Below, piece by piece: positions 5,237-5,287 of a stretch of DNA of 5,287 bases. Origin of the DNA: Candidatus Melainabacteria bacterium (lineage in GTDB: Bacteria > Cyanobacteriota > Vampirovibrionia > Obscuribacterales > Obscuribacteraceae). Below the pieces are notes generated by a model. The model did not search any database, had not been told where the DNA came from, and was given only the letters and a program-made list of their open reading frames with translations. Within the stretch, counting starts at the first letter, position 1. Every line of letters begins with the position of its first letter. The stretch is from contig JACQVM010000306.1 of the NCBI GenBank assembly GCA_016209785.1, positions 1 through 5,287 on the forward strand, given 5' to 3'. A program made the translations under genes and the position numbers.

Positions 5237-5287
5237 CAACTCAGACTCCTACCCCGAAATTCGTTTGCGGCGCGCAGTGGGCAATGC

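Larger units (their letters stand above)
5091..5287. other. Probable terminal region of an integrated element (non-coding in this window)
   Basis: This is the side of the truncated tRNA where the tRNA 5' half should be. Because the native-looking terminator lies on the other side, the inserted element is inferred to begin here and run off the right edge. No convincing gene is visible. On the minus strand, from the right edge, a frame gives 12 residues (ALPTARRKRISG) and stops at TAG 5251-5249; it could be the C-terminus of an unseen gene. A plus-strand ATG at 5228 stays open to the edge for 20 codons but lacks a well-placed ribosome binding site. Several short repeats, listed separately, are crowded into this stretch. 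Confidence 0.45.

Overview
The window looks like an accessory stretch of a bacterial chromosome of moderate GC (a little under one half, judged by eye). Start codons include GTG, and several genes have clear Shine-Dalgarno sequences. The membrane-anchored TPR protein with 42-residue kinesin-light-chain-type repeats, the cyanobacteria-like tRNA-Asn 3' half and the overall style fit the cyanobacterial/Melainabacteria (Vampirovibrionia, Obscuribacterales-like) side of the tree. That placement is a tentative inference; nothing here is a phylogenetic marker.

Layout, left to right. (1) Positions 1-585, minus strand: the N-terminal 195 residues of an exported protein of unknown function, cut by the window edge. 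(2) 868-1290, plus: a half-size (140 aa) EamA/DMT-type membrane protein whose start is fixed by a strong ribosome binding site. (3) 1450-2274, plus: a complete, apparently intact HigB-HigA toxin-antitoxin operon with twin palindromic operators, a 1-nt stop/start overlap and a hairpin terminator. (4) 2401-about 2690, plus: a decayed insertion-sequence transposase with a large internal deletion and a homopolymer frameshift. (5) 2721-4205, minus: a 494-aa signal-anchored TPR protein. (6) 4282-4918, minus: a second toxin-antitoxin locus of a different HigB/HigA family. Its antitoxin is intact, its toxin is broken by a one-base frameshift, and a perfect 37-nt palindromic operator touches the toxin start codon. 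(7) 4919-5287: no convincing gene. It holds a strong hairpin terminator, a displaced 3' half of a tRNA-Asn gene (minus strand) and a repeat-rich stretch. The best reading is the attachment site of an element integrated into tRNA-Asn, with the element lying to the right and the chromosome to the left.

How the parts fit: two unrelated toxin-antitoxin modules, a dead transposase and a tRNA attachment site within about 3.5 kb mark an integration and decay hotspot. The left HigBA should be an autoregulated addiction or stress module. The right one has become an antitoxin/repressor without a functional toxin. The TPR, EamA and exported proteins show no clear functional link to the toxin-antitoxin genes. 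I see no evidence for a wholly new multi-gene system. The most informative items are the frameshifted toxin beside a preserved operator and antitoxin, and the truncated tRNA-Asn junction.
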